Both the position numbers and the translations under genes were made by a program. Under the pieces are notes generated by a model, which searched no databases, was not told where the DNA came from, and was given only the letters and a program-made list of their open reading frames with translations. 64,000 bases of DNA from JAHRAW01 sp965226545 (GTDB lineage Bacteria; Pseudomonadota; Gammaproteobacteria; Arenicellales; Poriferihabitantaceae): contig OZ245364.1 of the NCBI GenBank assembly GCA_965226545.1, positions 620,001-684,000 of the forward strand. Direction: 5' to 3'. Shown in pieces: positions 34,543 to 42,700 of this stretch (position 1 is the stretch's first letter; every line of letters begins with the position of its first letter).

Positions 34543-35057
34543 CGCGCCGCGTCGGTTTTCGCGGCGTCCGTATCCGCTTCCGTTATCTCACGCAACACCC
34601 CCGAGGCGCAGTCGTATAAATAGCCGCGCACGGTCACCGCATCGCCGACCAATGGATGGTTTTGCAGATGCGCAACATCCTCCAATAAACTCGCAACGCC
34701 CGGCTTGCTTGGCAGCCATTGCGGTTGCTTTGCGCCGAAGCGGCGGGTGAGGGCGTTGGTGTCGAGATGTTGCATGGCGCAATCGGTGTGATGGATGACA
34801 AACCATTGATTGACGCCAAACAGGGCGTGCGACAGCAACAACGAACGCAATGCATCGTCGCTGGCGCGTCCGCCGGCATTGCGGATGACATGGGCGTCGC
34901 CTTCCGCCAGCCCGGCGAATTTCGCCGGGTCGAGGCGGGCATCCATGCAGGTTAGCACCGCAAACTTGCGCGCCGGCGCGCCGGGCAGTTTGCCCAACTT
35001 GCCGAAAGTTTCAGCGTAACGCCGGTTGGCGGCAAGGAGTTGCTTGGCGACGCCCAT
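34539..35057 (-). CDS. Beta-class carbonic anhydrase-like protein
   Basis: Interconverts CO2 and bicarbonate. A 172-residue protein with zinc and catalytic residues C37, D39 and R41 in TCMDARLDPAKF and H90 and C93 in VIHHTDCAMQH, plus VIRNAGGRASDDALRSLLLS, typical of the small clade of beta carbonic anhydrases. It ends with a DTDAAKTDAAR tail. It lies 11 bases downstream of the symporter gene on the same strand, suggesting an operon. Confidence 0.88.
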   Translation of the reverse strand: MGVAKQLLAANRRYAETFGKLGKLPGAPARKFAVLTCMDARLDPAKFAGLAEGDAHVIRNAGGRASDDALRSLLLSHALFGVNQWFVIHHTDCAMQHLDTNALTRRFGAKQPQWLPSKPGVASLLEDVAHLQNHPLVGDAVTVRGYLYDCASGVLREITEADTDAAKTDAAR

Positions 35058-35068
35058 TGTCGATGGGC

Positions 35069-36655
35069 TCAGCGATATTTTTTAATCTCGCCGCTTTTGA
35101 TGCGCGCGAAATACAAATTCATCTCGCGTTTGACAATCGGCGCAAGGAAATACAAGCCGAGAATGTTCGGCACGCAAATCAAAAACACCAGCGCATCGGA
35201 GATGTCCAAAATCGGCCCCAACTGCACCATGCAACCGACCGCAACAAACGCGCAAAAGATGATTTTGTAAACGTTTTGCAGGCGTTCGCTTTCGCCGAAT
35301 AGATAGGTCCAGCCTTTAAGACCGTAATACGACCATGAAATCATCGTCGAGAACGCAAACAACACGGCCGCAAACGCCAGCGGAATCGGGAACCATGAAA
35401 ATTCGCGCGCAAACGCGGCCGAGGTCATTGCGATGTTTTTCGCATCGCCGGCAAAACTCGGCTCGGCGACTTGCGCGGTGCCGATGACCAAGGCGGTGAT
35501 GGTGCAAATCACAATCGTGTCGATGAACGGCTCGAGCAACGAGACCACGCCTTCGGTGACCGGTTGATTGGTGCGCACGGCCGAATGCGCAATCGACGCC
35601 GAGCCGATGCCGGCTTCGTTGGAAAACACCGCGCGTTGAAAGCCGATAATCATCGCCCCCAACGCGCCGCCGGCGACGCCTTCGCCGGTGAATGCGCCGG
35701 TGAAGATGTTGGCAATCGCTTGCGGCAATGCGTCGTAATTTAAGGCGATGACGATGAGCGCGATGACGCAATAGAACAACGCCATAAACGGCACGAGTTT
35801 TTCGGTGACGCGGGCAATCGATTTAATGCCGCCGACAATCACCAAAAACACCACGACCGCCATCACCAACCCGACCAACCACCCCAGCCCGTCGAGCGCG
35901 CCGCCGGCGACGTGGTTTAATTGTTGATAGGCTTGATTGGATTGAAACATGTTGCCGATGCCGAGCGCGCCGATGAAGATGCCGACCGCGTAAAACGCGC
36001 CAATCCATCGCCCGAAGCCGCGCATGCCAAGTTCGGCGAAGCCTTTGCGCAAGTAGTACATCGGGCCGCCGGAGACGTGTCCGTCGTCGAATTCGCTGCG
36101 GTATTTAACGCCCAAGGTGCATTCGACAAACTTGGTCGACATCCCCAAAAAGCCGGCGACTATCAGCCAAAAAGTCGCGCCGGCGCCGCCGACGGTGACG
36201 GCCACGGCGACGCCGCCGATGTTGCCGATGCCGACTGTGCCGGAGATGGCGGTTGCCAATGCCTGAAAATGCGACACTTCGCCGTGGCTTTTGGGGTCTG
36301 AATAATCGCCGCGCACCAATTCAATCGCGTGCTTAAAGCCGCGCAGATTGATGAAGCCGGTGTAAAAGGTGAAAAACACCGCGCCGACCACCAGCCACAA
36401 CACAACCATCGGCAATTGCGCGCCGAAAATCGGCAATTTGAAAAACACCACCTTGCCAATCCACGCCGCCAACGGCTCGGTGGCGGCGTTGATGGTTTCA
36501 TCGATGCCGGCCTGCGCCGGGGATGCGATGAGCAGCGTCGCCAGCACGCCGACGAATGCGCGGTTAAGACGCGCCACAAGTTTGCTTGCGCAATGCGATG
36601 CGAATCGCATTGACTTAAGCGTTAAGTGAATCATTTCGAAAGGTTTCATCATCAT
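35069..36655 (-). CDS. Sodium:alanine/glycine symporter (AGCS family)
   Basis: Imports alanine or glycine with sodium across the inner membrane. A 528-residue protein with a hydrophobic N-terminal stretch ending SPAQAG, then about eleven helices. Hallmarks are ATAISGTVGIGNIGGVAVAV, STKFVECTLGVKYR, GGPMYYLRKG and FSNEAGIGSASIAHSAV. Three consecutive ATGs follow a GAGGAG Shine-Dalgarno; the first, 36655, is used. It starts 19 bases after the universal stress gene and is followed 11 bases on by carbonic anhydrase. Confidence 0.92.
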   Translation of the reverse strand: MMMKPFEMIHLTLKSMRFASHCASKLVARLNRAFVGVLATLLIASPAQAGIDETINAATEPLAAWIGKVVFFKLPIFGAQLPMVVLWLVVGAVFFTFYTGFINLRGFKHAIELVRGDYSDPKSHGEVSHFQALATAISGTVGIGNIGGVAVAVTVGGAGATFWLIVAGFLGMSTKFVECTLGVKYRSEFDDGHVSGGPMYYLRKGFAELGMRGFGRWIGAFYAVGIFIGALGIGNMFQSNQAYQQLNHVAGGALDGLGWLVGLVMAVVVFLVIVGGIKSIARVTEKLVPFMALFYCVIALIVIALNYDALPQAIANIFTGAFTGEGVAGGALGAMIIGFQRAVFSNEAGIGSASIAHSAVRTNQPVTEGVVSLLEPFIDTIVICTITALVIGTAQVAEPSFAGDAKNIAMTSAAFAREFSWFPIPLAFAAVLFAFSTMISWSYYGLKGWTYLFGESERLQNVYKIIFCAFVAVGCMVQLGPILDISDALVFLICVPNILGLYFLAPIVKREMNLYFARIKSGEIKKYR

Positions 36656-36674
36656 TCTCCTCGAGCGTTGGGCA

Positions 36675-37109
36675 TTACGGCACAATCGTCACCGGACGCG
36701 CCGCGGTTTGCAGTAAGTTGCCGGCCACGCCGCCAAACAGCAGATTGGCAAGCCCGGAATCGCCGTTGCGCCCGACAAAAATTTGCGCGACTTTGCGTTC
36801 GTCGGCGATTTGATTAATCACTTCAGCCGGACGCCCATGGCGCACCAAGCCGTCGATTTTCGCGCCGGTCGATGCAAGCGAATCAATCATCGGCTGCAGC
36901 ACTTTGGCGCGCGCAGTTTCGATTTCCTGCTCGCGGCGTTTATGGCGCGATTCGTTTTCTTCGGGCGTGTTAAAGGTAAACGGCGACCATGGAATCACAT
37001 ACACGACCGTCAATTCGGCGCTTTCCAACGCCGCCACTTGTGCGGCAAATTGCGCGGCGCGTTTGCCCGGCGCACTGCCGTCTATTCCCACCAACAAGGT
37101 GCTGGTCAT
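36675..37109 (-). CDS. Universal stress protein (UspA family)
   Basis: A 144-residue single-domain Usp with TLLVGIDGSAPGKRAAQFAA at the N-terminus and the nucleotide-binding C-terminal pattern G-x2-G-x9-G spanning VGRNGDSGLANLLFGGVAGN. Usp domains beside transporters often bind ATP and modulate uptake or stress response. It is the first gene of a probable Usp-symporter-carbonic anhydrase operon. Confidence 0.92.
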   Translation of the reverse strand: MTSTLLVGIDGSAPGKRAAQFAAQVAALESAELTVVYVIPWSPFTFNTPEENESRHKRREQEIETARAKVLQPMIDSLASTGAKIDGLVRHGRPAEVINQIADERKVAQIFVGRNGDSGLANLLFGGVAGNLLQTAARPVTIVP

Positions 37110-37331
37110 AGCAATCCCCTCTTTGCGAAAAATAAAAATGCGCGAGTGTCAATGCGACATCGCAACTCAAATTAAATCGAAGTCATTCGAATTAACCCGT
37201 ACGAAGTCACTCGTATGAAATAAATCGTAACTCGAAATGCATCGAAACTCGAACCGATAACGCGAATTCAATCATCCGCGCGTTTTTCAGTATAGCGCAA
37301 AATCGCCTCGATTTGGCGGTAGTGTACACCG

Positions 37332-38177
37332 ATGGATTCGCATCTTATTTTTCTGGTGCTGCTCGCCGCGCTTTGCCATGCGTTGTGGAACGCATTAATT
37401 AAGCAAACCGACGACAAAATCATCGGCTTGGTCGGCTTGCAAAGCGCGATTGTGTTGTTGTGTCTGCCGCTGATTTTTATATTCGATGCACCGCAGCGCG
37501 CCAGTTGGGGGCTGTTGGCGTTGTCGACTTGTTTTCATTTCGGCTATTACTTAAGCCTCGCCTATGCCTATCGTTTCGGCGATTTTGCGCATGCCTATCC
37601 CATCGCGCGCGGCGGTGCGCCGTTGGTGGTCGCCGCGTGGGGCGTGTTGGTGTTGCATGAAACAATGAACGCGCGCCAATGGAGCGCGCTCGGCTTAATT
37701 ATCGGCGGCATTTTAATTTTCGCCGCGCGCCGGCTGCGGCAAGTGTTGCATGAACGCCAAGCGTTGTTCGGCGCGCTGCTCACCGCCGCCTTCATCGGCG
37801 CGTATACGATATCCGACGGCGTCGGCGGGCGGTTGTCCGGCGATGCGGTTGGTTATGTGGTGTGGTTAAGTTTGATTCAAGGCGCGCCGATGTTGGCCTA
37901 TGGCTTGTTGCGCCGCCAACCGCGCGCCGTGTGGCGCGGCTTGCGCGACGGCTGGCGCCGCCATTTCATCGGCGCGGTGTTGTCGTTGTTGGCGTATGCC
38001 TTGGTGGTGTGGTCGATGTCGCAAACTTCCATCGCCTTGGTCGCCGCCTTGCGCGAGACGTCGATTGTTATCGCCGCCTTAATCGGCGCGTATTATTTTA
38101 ACGAGCCGTCCGGTGTAAGACGGTTGGCGGCGTCGGTGGTGGTGTTGGGTGGGGTGGTGTTGTTGGCGGGGGCGTAA
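37332..38177 (+). CDS. EamA/DMT-family transporter
   Basis: A 281-residue inner-membrane protein with ten hydrophobic helices in two EamA repeats (HALWNALIKQTDDKI in the first; YALVVWSMSQTSIALVAALR with ETSIVIAALIGAYYF in the second). Members export or import small metabolites; the substrate is not predictable. It ends directly at a strong bidirectional terminator. Confidence 0.88.
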   Translation: MDSHLIFLVLLAALCHALWNALIKQTDDKIIGLVGLQSAIVLLCLPLIFIFDAPQRASWGLLALSTCFHFGYYLSLAYAYRFGDFAHAYPIARGGAPLVVAAWGVLVLHETMNARQWSALGLIIGGILIFAARRLRQVLHERQALFGALLTAAFIGAYTISDGVGGRLSGDAVGYVVWLSLIQGAPMLAYGLLRRQPRAVWRGLRDGWRRHFIGAVLSLLAYALVVWSMSQTSIALVAALRETSIVIAALIGAYYFNEPSGVRRLAASVVVLGGVVLLAGA

Positions 38178-38179
38178 CG

Positions 38180-38211
38180 AAAAAACGGCCGGCGAATGCC
38201 GACCGTTTTTT
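38180..38211. terminator. Bidirectional intrinsic terminator
   Basis: The arm AAAAAACGGCCGGC pairs with GCCGACCGTTTTTT around GAAT with one mismatch. A- and T-tracts on both sides serve the converging DMT gene and the first coiled-coil gene. Confidence 0.88.
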
Positions 38212-38230
38212 GGTCAATCCAAAATTCGCG

Positions 38231-38659
38231 TCAACTCAAAATTTTGGCAATTAAATCCGTCACAAAATTCGCCACTTGCGGATTGACATGCGCCAACACC
38301 GCCGCAGTGCAGGTAAGCATTAAGCAGGCGAGTTGAATGAATCGTTTATCCACTCGTTTTTCCAAACGGACGAAACTCGCTTCCAAACGGTCGAGACGTT
38401 CTTCCACCCGGTCGAGCCGTTCTTCCAACCGTTCAAACCGCGCATTAACTTTGGTGAAGTTGTTTTTAACATCACCTTTAAATGCGGTGATTTCCCCCCG
38501 CACTTTGGAGATTTCCTCCATCACCTTATTAATGTCCGCCTTCGTTGCCGAATGCGGCACAGCACCTTCGAGTTTCGCAACTCGTTCGGCGAGGTGATAC
38601 ATCTGATTCGCGTCAGCGTTGTCGGCAAATCCTGCCGTTTGTCCCTGTACGTTGTTCAT
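38231..38659 (-). CDS. Coiled-coil, C-terminal membrane-anchored protein, copy 1
   Basis: A 142-residue protein: short N-terminus MNNVQGQTAGFADNADANQM, a helix YHLAERVAKLEGAVPHSATK, then a charged coiled coil of RLEERLD heptads (about 65-110), and a C-terminal hydrophobic helix (about 113-130). The layout is of a tail-anchored membrane protein with a cytoplasmic coiled coil. Three paralogues follow upstream in tandem. ATG 38659 has an AGAGG Shine-Dalgarno. It loosely resembles DUF1640/CCDC90-type proteins, but I make no family claim. Confidence 0.85.
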   Translation of the reverse strand: MNNVQGQTAGFADNADANQMYHLAERVAKLEGAVPHSATKADINKVMEEISKVRGEITAFKGDVKNNFTKVNARFERLEERLDRVEERLDRLEASFVRLEKRVDKRFIQLACLMLTCTAAVLAHVNPQVANFVTDLIAKILS

Positions 38660-38722
38660 AATTAAATCCTCTGCAAATAAGTGTGATAAAAAATTGGCGC
38701 GCAAATACAAATGCGCGCCAAT

Positions 38723-38731
38723 GGATTATAG
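38723..38731 (-). promoter_or_regulatory. Extended -10 promoter, coiled-coil copy 1
   Basis: TATAAT at 38731-38726 in minus-strand orientation preceded by TTTGC (TGC extended -10), about 65 bases before ATG 38659. Confidence 0.5.
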
Positions 38732-38748
38732 CAAAATTGCCGTCCGCA

Positions 38749-39156
38749 TCATCGCAAAATCATGTCAATCATTCGCGCAACATATTCCGCCACATGCGGA
38801 TTGACATGCGCCAACAACACCAAAAAGCCGGCGGACATGAAACCGATGAGTTGGTAGAAACGCTTGTCCACTCGTTTTTCCAAACGGGCGAAACTCGCTT
38901 CCAAACGGTCGAGACGTTCTTCCAACCGTTCAAGCCGCGCATTAACTTTGGTGAAGTTGTTTTTAACATCACCTTTAAATGCGGTGATTTCCCCCCGCAC
39001 TTTGGCGATTTCCTCCCACACCTTATTGATGTCCGCCTTCGTTGCCGAATGCGGCACAATCGCTTCGAGTTTCGCAACTCGTTCGGAGAGGTGATACATC
39101 TGATTCGCGTCAGCGTTGTCGGCAAATCCTGCCGCTTGTCCTTGTACTGCTTTCAT
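38749..39156 (-). CDS. Coiled-coil, C-terminal membrane-anchored protein, copy 2
   Basis: A 135-residue paralogue of copy 1, beginning MKAVQGQAAGFADNADANQM. It shares ATKADINKV and GEITAFKGDVKNNFTKVNAR with copy 1 but has one fewer RLEERLD heptad and a different C-terminal helix (FYQLIGFMSAGFLVLLAHV) and tail (MIDMILR). It has its own promoter and a GGAG-type Shine-Dalgarno. Confidence 0.85.
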   Translation of the reverse strand: MKAVQGQAAGFADNADANQMYHLSERVAKLEAIVPHSATKADINKVWEEIAKVRGEITAFKGDVKNNFTKVNARLERLEERLDRLEASFARLEKRVDKRFYQLIGFMSAGFLVLLAHVNPHVAEYVARMIDMILR

Positions 39157-39209
39157 GTTTGATTCTCCAAGATTGACAAAAAGGATTAAGCGCACAAAAC
39201 ATGCGCCAA

Positions 39210-39218
39210 TCGATTATA
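39210..39218 (-). promoter_or_regulatory. Extended -10 promoter, coiled-coil copy 2
   Basis: TTTGCTATAAT on the minus strand (TATAAT at 39218-39213), the same element as in the other three copies. Confidence 0.5.
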
Positions 39219-39236
39219 GCAAAATTGCCACCCGCA

Positions 39237-39644
39237 TCATCGCAAAAACACGCCAATAAATTGCGTTGCCAACTCCGCCACATGCGGATTGTCCTTCACG
39301 AACAACACCACAAAGCCGGCAAGCGTTATGTAGAGTTGTCGGTCGAGGCGTTTGTCCATGTGTTTTTCCAGTTGGTCGAAACGCGCTTCCAATCGGTCGA
39401 GACGTTCTTCCACCCGGTCGAGACGTTTTTCGATGCTGTCAATCCGCGCATTAACTTTGGTGAAGTTGTTTTTAACTTCACCTCGCAATGCGGTAATTTC
39501 CTCGCGCAACTGATTGATGTCCGCCTTCGTTGCCGAATGCGGCACAGCACCTTCGAGTTTCGCAACTCGTTCGGCGAGGTGATACATCTGATTTGCATCA
39601 GCGTTGTCGGCAAATCCTGCCGTTTGTCCTTGTACTGCTTTCAT
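39237..39644 (-). CDS. Coiled-coil, C-terminal membrane-anchored protein, copy 3
   Basis: A 135-residue paralogue starting MKAVQGQTAGFADNADANQM. The middle is shorter (NQLREEITALRGEVKNNF), and the heptads are RLDRVEERLDRLEARFDQLE. The membrane segment (LYITLAGFVVLFVKDNPHV) ends with QFIGVFLR. Its stop lies exactly 488 bases from that of copy 2. Confidence 0.85.
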   Translation of the reverse strand: MKAVQGQTAGFADNADANQMYHLAERVAKLEGAVPHSATKADINQLREEITALRGEVKNNFTKVNARIDSIEKRLDRVEERLDRLEARFDQLEKHMDKRLDRQLYITLAGFVVLFVKDNPHVAELATQFIGVFLR

Positions 39645-39697
39645 GTTTGATTCTCCAAGATTGACAAAAAAGATTACGCGCACAAAACATGCGCCAA

Positions 39698-39706
39698 TCG
39701 ATTATA
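39698..39706 (-). promoter_or_regulatory. Extended -10 promoter, coiled-coil copy 3
   Basis: TTTGCTATAAT on the minus strand (TATAAT at 39706-39701). Confidence 0.5.
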
Positions 39707-39724
39707 GCAAAACTTTCATCCGCA

Positions 39725-40171
39725 TCATCGCAAAATTTTGGCAATCAAATCCGTCACAAAATTCGCCATATCCGGATTGTCATGCACCAACACCACCGCA
39801 GTGCAACCAAGAATTAAGCCGACGAGTTGGTAGAAACGTTTGTCCTGTTGGTCGAAACGCTTGTCCATTCGTTCTTCCATTCGGTCAAGACGCTCTTCCA
39901 AACGGTCAAGACGCTTTTCCAAACGGTCGAGACGTTCATCGATGCTGTCCATCCGAGCGGTCGATTTAGTGAAGTTGTTTTTAACTTCACCCTTAAATGC
40001 AGTGATTTCCCCCCGCACTTTGGCGATTTCCTCCATCACCTTATTGATGTCCGCCTTCGTTGCCGAATGCGGCGCAGTCGCTTCGAGTTTCGCAACTCGT
40101 TCGGCGAGGTGATACATCTGATTCGCGTCAGTGTCGGCGAATCCCGCCGTTTGCCCTTGTGCATTGTTCAT
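39725..40171 (-). CDS. Coiled-coil, C-terminal membrane-anchored protein, copy 4
   Basis: The longest paralogue, 148 residues, with MNNAQGQTAGFADTDANQM at the start and NFVTDLIAKILR at the end, both closest to copy 1. Its coiled coil has the most heptads (RLDRLEKRLDRLEERLDRME and two more units). The C-terminal helix is YQLVGLILGCTAVVLVHDN. It is divergent from the autotransporter gene. Confidence 0.85.
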   Translation of the reverse strand: MNNAQGQTAGFADTDANQMYHLAERVAKLEATAPHSATKADINKVMEEIAKVRGEITAFKGEVKNNFTKSTARMDSIDERLDRLEKRLDRLEERLDRMEERMDKRFDQQDKRFYQLVGLILGCTAVVLVHDNPDMANFVTDLIAKILR

Positions 40172-40229
40172 AATTAAATCCTCAGTAAAATGTGAAAAAA
40201 AAAGTTACGCGCATAAAACACACGTACCT

Positions 40230-40238
40230 CGAATTATA
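40230..40238 (-). promoter_or_regulatory. Extended -10 promoter, coiled-coil copy 4
   Basis: TTTGCTATAAT on the minus strand (TATAAT at 40238-40233), about 62 bases before ATG 40171. Confidence 0.5.
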
Positions 40239-40489
40239 GCAAAACTTTCACCCCCGCCAACCCGCAAATCCCCCCAAACAATTCCCCTCATCTCCAAATT
40301 ATTCCTGCTATACTCCCCCCAAAACCCCCCGCATTTCTTGTTGCATTTTGTGCGTATAATCCCCGCATAAATCCCCCGTGTAAATAAAGGGTTTGACAAT
40401 CGTGCGTGGACGGGGTATTTTTGCAACTTATGTGGATTGCGCCGTTGCGTTTTCCTTTTTTATTCATTCCGCCGAAACAGGTCTGACAA
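40239..40489. promoter_or_regulatory. Upstream region of the autotransporter gene
   Basis: A C-rich tract (repeated CCCCCC and CCCCG words, about 40250-40380) containing TATAAT at 40355-40360 in plus orientation, the only good -10 here; no convincing -35. A weak GGGG/CCCC pairing could form around 40361-40421. No gene is seen. Confidence 0.4.
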
Positions 40490-42700
40490 ATGAATCCCGC
40501 CATTATCGAACGCTCCGTTCCCGCCGCCTCGCGATTTTTGCGACGGTTTGTTTTGTCGTTGCGCGCAAGTTGCGCGTTGATGTCCGCTTTTGTTTTGCTT
40601 GCGTTTGCCGTGCCTGCGTATGCGCAAATCACTTGGGTTGAACGCACCGGCACCGTTGCCGAAGGCACAATATTCCCGTATGGCGTTGGCGAAACGATAC
40701 CGGATCGTTTTGAGTTGCCGAATCCGAGCAACACAGCGGCAACGCAAAGTTTGTGGATGAACGGCTGTCAATTCGGTGAAGGTGACACCATCGAAATCAG
40801 ATCGTTTGATGCCACCGACACCGCTTGCACCTATGCCAACAACGCAATCGTCGGCATAATTTCAGGGTTCGGTACTAATTGGGCAATTGAAAGGGCTTCC
40901 AGTACTACTAATGCCAACTTTCAAGTTAACACTTCGAACGGCGTCGGAGCGGGTAACCCCAACTCCGTGAAGGCGGTTGCATTTTCGTTTGTGGCGGAGC
41001 ATGGCGGCACCACCCTCACCCGTAATTTCACTTTCTCATTTTTCAGCCCGCTGACTTTCGCCACCGCAATTCCCGACCAAGAATTCACCGTCGGCGACGT
41101 CATCCTCCCAGATTTGGGCCCTAAACCAACCGGCGGCTATTTAGGCGTGCCCGGCACCCCCGGCGGCACCTTTGTTTTGACTTACAGCATCGATTTATTT
41201 GACCCCGACAACGACACCGCCCTGGACAGCATCGAAGTTCGTGAGTTTGGCGGCGCCGACTTGTTGTTGTCAGCGGCTTCACCCCCCGGACCCTATGCGA
41301 CGACCAGTTATGTCATCACCGCCGGCGACCAAGACAACAACTTCGCCTACGCCACATTTTCGATTGGCGTAATCGCACCGTTGGTGTTTAAGCCGGATAC
41401 GCAGACGGCGGTTTATGTCGTTAATTCATCCGATTATCAAATCGGCAGCACGCAATTCACTGACGACCTCACCTTGCCGGCGGCAAGCGGCGGAGACGGC
41501 AGTGCGCATGTTTATGCCGACTTGACCCCACTCGCCGTCACCGGCTTAACCGGCGCCGCCCAACCGAACGGTGAATACATCATCAGCGGAACGCCGACTA
41601 TGACGACTGCGGTGGGCGGATCCACCTATCAGCGCACCGTCGCAAACACCGGCGGAATGCCGGATGCGACATACACCTTAATCATCAATGTCGTCCCCGA
41701 CGAACTGAGTCTCACCCAAGAAGATTTGGCATTGACCGCCGGGCATGTTTTCACACACATGCTAAATTCCGAAGTCGCTCCCCCCCGGATCTCCGGTACG
41801 CCGACGTTTACCCTCGCCCGACTCGGTGGCGGCGTTTTGCCGAAGGGGTTGACGTTTGACAGAACCTCGCGAGAATTGACCAGCACAACATCGCTCGAAA
41901 CCAGTGCCTCCGGCGACTATCTTTATTCCGTCACCAAAGGCGGCGAATCGGAGTCGACGACGTTTGAGATAACCGTAAACGACGCCGTATCATTCGCCGC
42001 CCAACCGACGTTGTCATTCGCCGAAGGCACCGGCGGCTCGGCAACATTGGCAATGGCAAGCGGCGGCACAGGCACTTTGGAGTATGCATTCACCCGTGAC
42101 GGCGGTTCTGCTGTGCCGGGGGTAATCGGGTTTTCCATGACTACGCTTGAATTAACCGTGCAGAGTACGGTGGTGGTTGCCAATGGCGGCAATTACATCC
42201 TCACCGCCACGGACGAAAACGATGCATCGGCGGCGGTTACTTTTGCGATTAATGTTAACGGGGCGTTGGCGTTTACCGCCGCACAAGGCCCTCTCGCTTT
42301 CACCACCGGCAATGCCGGCGGGCATACTTTGGAATCGGCGACGGGCGGTGTTGGTGATTTGGCTTATAAGGTGAATTTGCCGGGCGAGACGACTTTACCC
42401 GCCGGCTATTCGTTTAACCCCGCCACGCTCGAATTGCGTTCGAATGGTGCGACTGCGAATGTATCTCTCGAATACACCGTCACCGATGAGGACGCAACGC
42501 CAACCAGCAAGGTGGAGACCTTTATGGTGAGCCATGTCGCCGCCCCGACGATTGATGCCAACTTGGCCAGCAGATATGGATTCCGTATCGGTGCCGCCAA
42601 ATCGCACATTTTGCCGAGTACCAGCGGCGGTACGGAGCCGTTGACGCTCAAATTGACCTTGGGTGCGGATTATTTTGACACCGAATGGACCACCGGCTAA
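40490..42700 (+). CDS. Ig-repeat surface protein, N-terminal part of a frameshifted autotransporter
   Basis: A 736-residue open frame with a signal peptide (cleavage likely after AYA, residue 45) and a succession of about 90-residue Ig/cadherin-like (He_PIG type) domains. Each carries a motif such as LPKGLTFDRTSRELT or LPAGYSFNPATLELRS. It ends mid-domain at TAA 42698. The missing half of that domain continues in the -1 frame (GLNGVTFYPNTPAING), so this and the next frame were one gene. The product as it stands would be secreted but lack the membrane barrel. Confidence 0.82.
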   Translation: MNPAIIERSVPAASRFLRRFVLSLRASCALMSAFVLLAFAVPAYAQITWVERTGTVAEGTIFPYGVGETIPDRFELPNPSNTAATQSLWMNGCQFGEGDTIEIRSFDATDTACTYANNAIVGIISGFGTNWAIERASSTTNANFQVNTSNGVGAGNPNSVKAVAFSFVAEHGGTTLTRNFTFSFFSPLTFATAIPDQEFTVGDVILPDLGPKPTGGYLGVPGTPGGTFVLTYSIDLFDPDNDTALDSIEVREFGGADLLLSAASPPGPYATTSYVITAGDQDNNFAYATFSIGVIAPLVFKPDTQTAVYVVNSSDYQIGSTQFTDDLTLPAASGGDGSAHVYADLTPLAVTGLTGAAQPNGEYIISGTPTMTTAVGGSTYQRTVANTGGMPDATYTLIINVVPDELSLTQEDLALTAGHVFTHMLNSEVAPPRISGTPTFTLARLGGGVLPKGLTFDRTSRELTSTTSLETSASGDYLYSVTKGGESESTTFEITVNDAVSFAAQPTLSFAEGTGGSATLAMASGGTGTLEYAFTRDGGSAVPGVIGFSMTTLELTVQSTVVVANGGNYILTATDENDASAAVTFAINVNGALAFTAAQGPLAFTTGNAGGHTLESATGGVGDLAYKVNLPGETTLPAGYSFNPATLELRSNGATANVSLEYTVTDEDATPTSKVETFMVSHVAAPTIDANLASRYGFRIGAAKSHILPSTSGGTEPLTLKLTLGADYFDTEWTTG

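Larger units (their letters stand above)
38231..40238 (-). repeat. Tandem array of four coiled-coil transcription units
   Basis: The stop codons lie at 38231, 38749, 39237 and 39725, giving periods of 518, 488 and 488 bases. The repeated unit includes the gene, its Shine-Dalgarno leader and the TTTGCTATAAT promoter with the flanking CGCATCATCGCAAAA. The array therefore arose by duplicating a whole transcription unit, not just coding sequence. Confidence 0.85.
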
